Source: CAUTNH01 sp963543845 (lineage in GTDB: Bacteria > Bacillota_I > Bacilli_A > Acholeplasmatales > Acholeplasmataceae). Taken from it: a stretch of DNA of 25,775 bases. This document shows positions 22,804-25,775 of the stretch, in pieces (position 1 is the stretch's first letter; the number at the start of each line of letters is the position of its first letter). The notes below the pieces were generated by a model. It did no database searches. It saw nothing but the letters and a program-made list of their open reading frames with translations, and was not told where the DNA came from. Where the stretch lies: NCBI GenBank assembly GCA_963543845.1, contig CAUUCL010000015.1, positions 1-25,775 of the forward strand. The letters run 5' to 3'. A program made the position numbers and the translations under genes.

Positions 22804-23610
22804 TTACTTATTATTAAGCCAGTTTAAAATTGTTTCATAGACTATTTTATTTTTTACATCATTTATTAACTCATGCTTCATATTCGGAAATATTTTTATG
22901 TCTTTACTTTTAGAACTTATTAGTTTAAAAGTTTTCAAGCTATGACTTTTAGGGACAATTTTATCTGATTTTCCATGTAAGAATAAAACATCACTTTCAA
23001 ATTTTTTAATATTTTTAAAAAGGACTTTTCTTCCTTTAATAAACATCTCCCTTAAAAGGTGGGCCGTAAAATTTTCTAGTACTAATTCATCAATAGCATA
23101 CTTTTTATTTATCACATCATTAGTTGATAAATCAGATAATCTAAAATTATAATCGGTATCTATTCTCATCTTTTTTGATCTTTTATCAGTTATGAAATTA
23201 AGCAAAAATACTTTCTTAAGCCTTCTTGTAGGAGCACCACTTAAAATAATACCATCAACTTTATTTTTAGATAATACCTCATACAAAGATACAACTAATC
23301 CTCCCATTGAATGTCCAAATAAGATAATCTTATAATCAGGATTTTCTCTTCTTATTTTCAATATAAAAAACTCAAGTTGATCTATAAAATCTAAATAAGA
23401 GTTAATATCTCCTCTTACACCATCTGACATTCCATGACCAACTAAATCAAATCGTAGTGTTGAATATCCGTTTTCATTTAGATAACTTGAAAAATTATCA
23501 TACCTTTTTAAATGCTCGCATATCCCATGCACAACTACTACAAATATTTTCTTATCCGATATTTTAGCCTCTTCATAAAAATACTTATAACCTTTATTTT
23601 CTATCTCCAT
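22804..23610 (-). CDS. alpha/beta hydrolase, monoglyceride lipase/lysophospholipase-like
   Basis: 268 residues of the Hydrolase_4 (serine aminopeptidase S33-like) group. The N-terminal VVVVHGICEHLKRY carries the oxyanion loop; the nucleophile is S101 in GHSMGG; D216 in LHGKSDKIVP and H246 in NMKHEL complete the triad. FDLVGHGMSDG is typical of monoacylglycerol lipases and lysophospholipases. There is no signal peptide, so it acts inside the cell, probably on lipid esters, with substrate not determinable. The ribosome site is weak (AGTAGGT). It follows the membrane-protein gene after a terminator and precedes pepC on the same strand with 91 bases between. Confidence 0.88.
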   Translation of the reverse strand: MEIENKGYKYFYEEAKISDKKIFVVVVHGICEHLKRYDNFSSYLNENGYSTLRFDLVGHGMSDGVRGDINSYLDFIDQLEFFILKIRRENPDYKIILFGHSMGGLVVSLYEVLSKNKVDGIILSGAPTRRLKKVFLLNFITDKRSKKMRIDTDYNFRLSDLSTNDVINKKYAIDELVLENFTAHLLREMFIKGRKVLFKNIKKFESDVLFLHGKSDKIVPKSHSLKTFKLISSKSKDIKIFPNMKHELINDVKNKIVYETILNWLNNK

Positions 23611-23634
23611 TTAAATACCTACTTATTTAATAAA

Positions 23635-23662
23635 AATAATTCTAGAACAATCTAGAATTATT
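23635..23662. terminator. terminator of the four-helix membrane protein gene
   Basis: Perfect 12-base stem AATAATTCTAGA with TCTAGAATTATT over a four-base loop, with T-rich flanks on both strands. It lies between the membrane protein stop (23670) and the hydrolase start. Confidence 0.7.
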
Positions 23663-23669
23663 TTATTAT

Positions 23670-24386
23670 TTATTTATCTTCACTCTCTTTAATATCCTCA
23701 GATTGAGCTTTTTCCTCATTTTCCTTTTCTACTTCCGAAACTTCATCTGCATCAATAGCATTACTTATCTCTTCTGATTTAAGTTCACCTTCCATGCTCT
23801 CAGCTTCTTTTTTTAGCTCTTCTTCTTTCATAAACTCCTCAGATGGAATTTTAGTATCTTTTTTAATACATAAGATAGTATCATATATAAAAAGCGAAAG
23901 TGCTAAAGAAAATAGTAAAATACCAGATAGATATTGACCTATTTGAAATTTAATAATTGACTTATTAAAACCTGTAATATCATTGTTAAATGCTCCTGTT
24001 TTAGTATCAAAAAATGCTTGAAGTTCTTTTTTGCTAAGCATTACAAGTGCTATAAAAGCAATCAGCGGAATAAGATAGATATAGGTAATTATTTTATTTA
24101 TAAAAAGATCTCTTTTTTTAAGTTCTACAATATTTTTGTTTTTATATATTCTAATTAAAACAAAAAGTAGTACAATTGCAACAATTACAACAGATAACAT
24201 TACCCACTTGTAAATTGTTGTCGTTTTTTGACTTGTTGTAAGATAAAAATAACCCGATAATGTAGCTAAAATACCAAGCAATGCTGAGAAAAGATGATAC
24301 CCAGCAATTGCAAAAACATTTCTTTTTTCTATCCTTACTATCTCATTTAAGTTTAATTTATTTGCTTTATTTTGATTTTCTTCCAT
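23670..24386 (-). CDS. four-helix membrane protein with acidic tail
   Basis: 238 residues that I cannot assign to a family. Four hydrophobic helices are clear at about 24-49, 60-80, 96-118 and 148-175. The first 23 residues are polar, and the stretches around KNKNIVELKKRD and KKDTK are positive, which places both ends inside. The C-terminal 60 residues are dominated by Glu, Lys, Ser and Asp and are probably a disordered or coiled cytoplasmic tail. AGGAGG precedes the ATG by four bases. Its -10 (TATAAT, minus, 24421-24426) overlaps the -10 of the divergent coaD gene. Confidence 0.75.
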   Translation of the reverse strand: MEENQNKANKLNLNEIVRIEKRNVFAIAGYHLFSALLGILATLSGYFYLTTSQKTTTIYKWVMLSVVIVAIVLLFVLIRIYKNKNIVELKKRDLFINKIITYIYLIPLIAFIALVMLSKKELQAFFDTKTGAFNNDITGFNKSIIKFQIGQYLSGILLFSLALSLFIYDTILCIKKDTKIPSEEFMKEEELKKEAESMEGELKSEEISNAIDADEVSEVEKENEEKAQSEDIKESEDK

Positions 24387-24420
24387 AAATCCTCCTATTT
24401 TTTTTATTCTTTATGTTAAA

Positions 24421-24428
24421 ATTATACT
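24421..24428. promoter_or_regulatory. overlapping divergent -10 boxes of coaD and the membrane protein gene
   Basis: ATTATACT reads as TATAAT on the minus strand (24421-24426) and as TATACT on the plus strand (24423-24428). One symmetric element thus appears to serve both divergent genes. The coaD ATG follows 10 bases later, leaving a leader of only a few bases. Confidence 0.5.
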
Positions 24429-24438
24429 GGTGATAAAT

Positions 24439-24918
24439 ATGAAATACCTAGTATATCCTGGTACATTTGACCCTATAACATATGGACATATTAACCTTAT
24501 TAAAAGGGCTTCTTTAATATGTGATAAGCTAATTGTTTTAATTGCATTAAATCCTAATAAGAAAACTCTTTTTTCAAAGGATGAGAGAATATCTATTTTA
24601 AAGAAAGCTTTAAAAGATATTAAGAATGTCTCAATTGATGCAACAGATGGTCTTATTACGACATACTGTATAAATAATAACATAAATTGCATGCTACGTG
24701 GAATTAGAAACACTCAAGACCTAGAAAATGAGTATGCAAGATTTTCTTTTAATAAAGACTTAGATAAAAATATTGAGACAATTTTTATGCTACCAGAGGG
24801 AAAAGATTTATATCTTTCATCAACATTTATTAAAGAGCTAATAGTAAATGATGCTAATATAAAACAATATGTCCCAGATTTTATAATCCCGCTTTTAAAA
24901 GATAAAATTAAGAAATAA
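24439..24918 (+). CDS. coaD: phosphopantetheine adenylyltransferase
   Basis: Transfers AMP to 4'-phosphopantetheine, the penultimate step of coenzyme A synthesis. 159 residues with the nucleotidyltransferase signature GTFDPITYGH near the N-terminus, LRGIRNTQDLENEYARF in the middle and LSSTFIKELI late, all diagnostic of CoaD. I start at the ATG at 24439 (MKYLVYPGTF); a GTG three codons earlier is less typical. GGTGAT lies before the ATG, but a start from the TATACT box would remove most of it, so the mRNA may be nearly leaderless. Its 3' end overlaps the convergent HAD gene by 11 bases with no terminator between. Confidence 0.97.
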   Translation: MKYLVYPGTFDPITYGHINLIKRASLICDKLIVLIALNPNKKTLFSKDERISILKKALKDIKNVSIDATDGLITTYCINNNINCMLRGIRNTQDLENEYARFSFNKDLDKNIETIFMLPEGKDLYLSSTFIKELIVNDANIKQYVPDFIIPLLKDKIKK

Positions 24919-25672
24919 GTTTTAGATCATTAAAAAATATATTGTATAAATCATCGCTGTATGCCTTGCTTGCAAGGTAATCCGATATTTTAATTAGTTT
25001 TTTACATTTACTTGTACTCATTCCTATTTTTACATTTGCAAGTTTAAATAATTCTAAATCATTTTCGCCATCACCAACACTAATTAAAAAATCATCATCT
25101 TTAATTATTTTCTTTGCACCATATGCTTTGCTATGGTGCTTTTTTGTTATATCAAGCCCACCGTAATTCCAGAAAAAAGCTGATAGTTCTTTATTTTTAT
25201 TTACAGTCTTATAAACTTTTTTAAGGATTTTCTTATCAAGGGATTTTACCCAAATACTATGAATAGAATTTTTTATACTCTCATAATCAAGCATTTTTTC
25301 ATACTCCCTTAATCCTGTATACTCACCCTTATAAATTATTCCATAACAATCCTTTGTTCCTGCTCCAACTGTGAAGTTATACTTTCTAGCAAGGCTAAGT
25401 ATAATCTCTAATTCTGATTCTTTAAATTTATTTTCATAGATTATATTATCTTTTTCTCTTACAAAAACTCCATTAGATAATACATAATATGATATATATT
25501 TTAAAAGAGGTTCTATACATTCTAAATTAGAATTAGGTCTACCTGTCGCAATGGCTATTTTTATTCCATTTTCATTTAATTTTTTAAAAAGATTAATAAC
25601 ACTTTCTCTAATACACTTTTCCTTCCATGAGTATATTGTGTTATCAATATCAAAAAATACATATTTTTCCAT
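24908..25672 (-). CDS. Cof-type HAD phosphatase
   Basis: 254 residues of the HAD superfamily, subclass IIB (Cof), which dephosphorylates small sugar phosphates or flavin precursors; the substrate is not readable. Motif I is VFFDIDNT (D8, D10), motif II contains IAIATGRP, and motif III/IV is ISVGDGENDLELF, followed by the usual KIGMSTS. The cap lies between about 85 and 185. I choose the ATG at 25672: TATAAT ends six bases upstream and an in-frame ATT-rich extension above it overlaps the promoter. No ribosome site is present, so the mRNA should be leaderless. Confidence 0.88.
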   Translation of the reverse strand: MEKYVFFDIDNTIYSWKEKCIRESVINLFKKLNENGIKIAIATGRPNSNLECIEPLLKYISYYVLSNGVFVREKDNIIYENKFKESELEIILSLARKYNFTVGAGTKDCYGIIYKGEYTGLREYEKMLDYESIKNSIHSIWVKSLDKKILKKVYKTVNKNKELSAFFWNYGGLDITKKHHSKAYGAKKIIKDDDFLISVGDGENDLELFKLANVKIGMSTSKCKKLIKISDYLASKAYSDDLYNIFFNDLKLIS

Positions 25673-25678
25673 ATCTTT

Positions 25679-25705
25679 ATTATATAATTTTTTTAATATT
25701 ATCAA
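25679..25705 (-). promoter_or_regulatory. leaderless promoter of the HAD phosphatase
   Basis: Minus strand TATAAT (25679-25684), six bases before the ATG. TTGATA (25700-25705) is a good -35 but with only a 15-base spacer. Confidence 0.55.
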
Positions 25706-25720
25706 AAATATATATAAAAT

Positions 25721-25773
25721 AAAAAGGGGCTGTAAAGAAACAAAATAAAAATTGTTTCCTACAGCCTTTTTTT
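25721..25773. terminator. long terminator hairpin at the right edge
   Basis: GGCTGTA and GAAACAA (25728-25743) pair with TTGTTTC and TACAGCC (25752-25766) with small bulges; T runs follow on both strands. On the minus strand it probably ends a gene lying beyond 25775. Confidence 0.75.
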
Positions 25774-25775
25774 CT

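Noticed and set aside
1..25775. UGA=Trp genetic code, as in Mycoplasma
   Set aside because: Conserved proteins keep their full length with UGA as stop and their tryptophans are encoded by TGG.
1..25775. CRISPR array, transposase, integrase or prophage genes
   Set aside because: No regularly spaced repeats and no protein with such motifs; the Fic protein and the two ATPases alone do not make a defence island.

Overview
The window is about 75% A+T. It carries 22 protein-coding genes and four tRNA genes, most of them on the minus strand. Every conserved gene reads through with TAA/TAG/TGA as stops and uses TGG for Trp, so the standard bacterial code applies rather than the UGA=Trp code of Mycoplasma and Spiroplasma. 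Low G+C, short intergenic gaps, Gram-positive style AGGAG/GGTGAT ribosome sites and the gene content (pgsA next to recA, holA, trmK, nagA/nagB, pepC, coaD, single-chain sdaA) point to a low-GC Bacillota/Mollicutes-related bacterium, probably host-associated. I cannot name a genus from the sequence.

Layout. 1-415: no gene; a leftward promoter with perfect TTGACA and TATAAT boxes separated by a spacer containing a run of 14 G (minus strand), a classic layout for slippage-driven phase variation of a gene lying beyond the left edge. 416-2215: tRNA-Gly, a DUF4143-type AAA ATPase and tRNA-Cys. 2263-5941: information and membrane core genes (recA, pgsA, rpsT, a DnaQ/PolC-type exonuclease, holA). 5996-11503: a 1735-residue membrane-anchored protein with a cytoplasmic SAP-like/coiled-coil half and a very large extracellular half, preceded by a small DUF2188 protein. 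11582-13556: tRNA-Arg(CCU) directly behind nagB and nagA. 13819-15174: a second AAA/DUF4143 ATPase with a palindrome-rich upstream region and a gene remnant. 15712-17150: two overlapping genes for exported proteins, the second with repeats that look like chitin-binding (CBM5/12) modules. 17190-19124: tRNA-Arg(UCU), trmK and sdaA. 19212-20066: a peroxiredoxin fused to a 20-cysteine metallothionein-like N-terminus. 20192-21241: a Fic protein with an operator-like repeat cluster around its promoter. 21393-25672: pepC, a monoglyceride-lipase-like hydrolase, a four-helix membrane protein, coaD and a Cof-type HAD phosphatase.

How the parts connect. nagA and nagB convert GlcNAc-6-P to Fru-6-P; the neighbouring exported protein with putative GlcNAc-polymer-binding modules may serve the same substrate, but that is inference. 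Expression signals are unusually readable. Several genes have TATAAT six or seven bases before the ATG and no ribosome site, which implies leaderless mRNAs (holA, the exported protein at 15712, the HAD phosphatase, sdaA), whereas others have strong Shine-Dalgarno sites. Two promoters place their -35 box inside the preceding terminator hairpin.

Best candidates for something new: the G14-spacer promoter, the metallothionein-like/peroxiredoxin fusion, and the giant protein that may connect a nucleic-acid-binding-like cytoplasmic domain to a surface adhesin-like domain.
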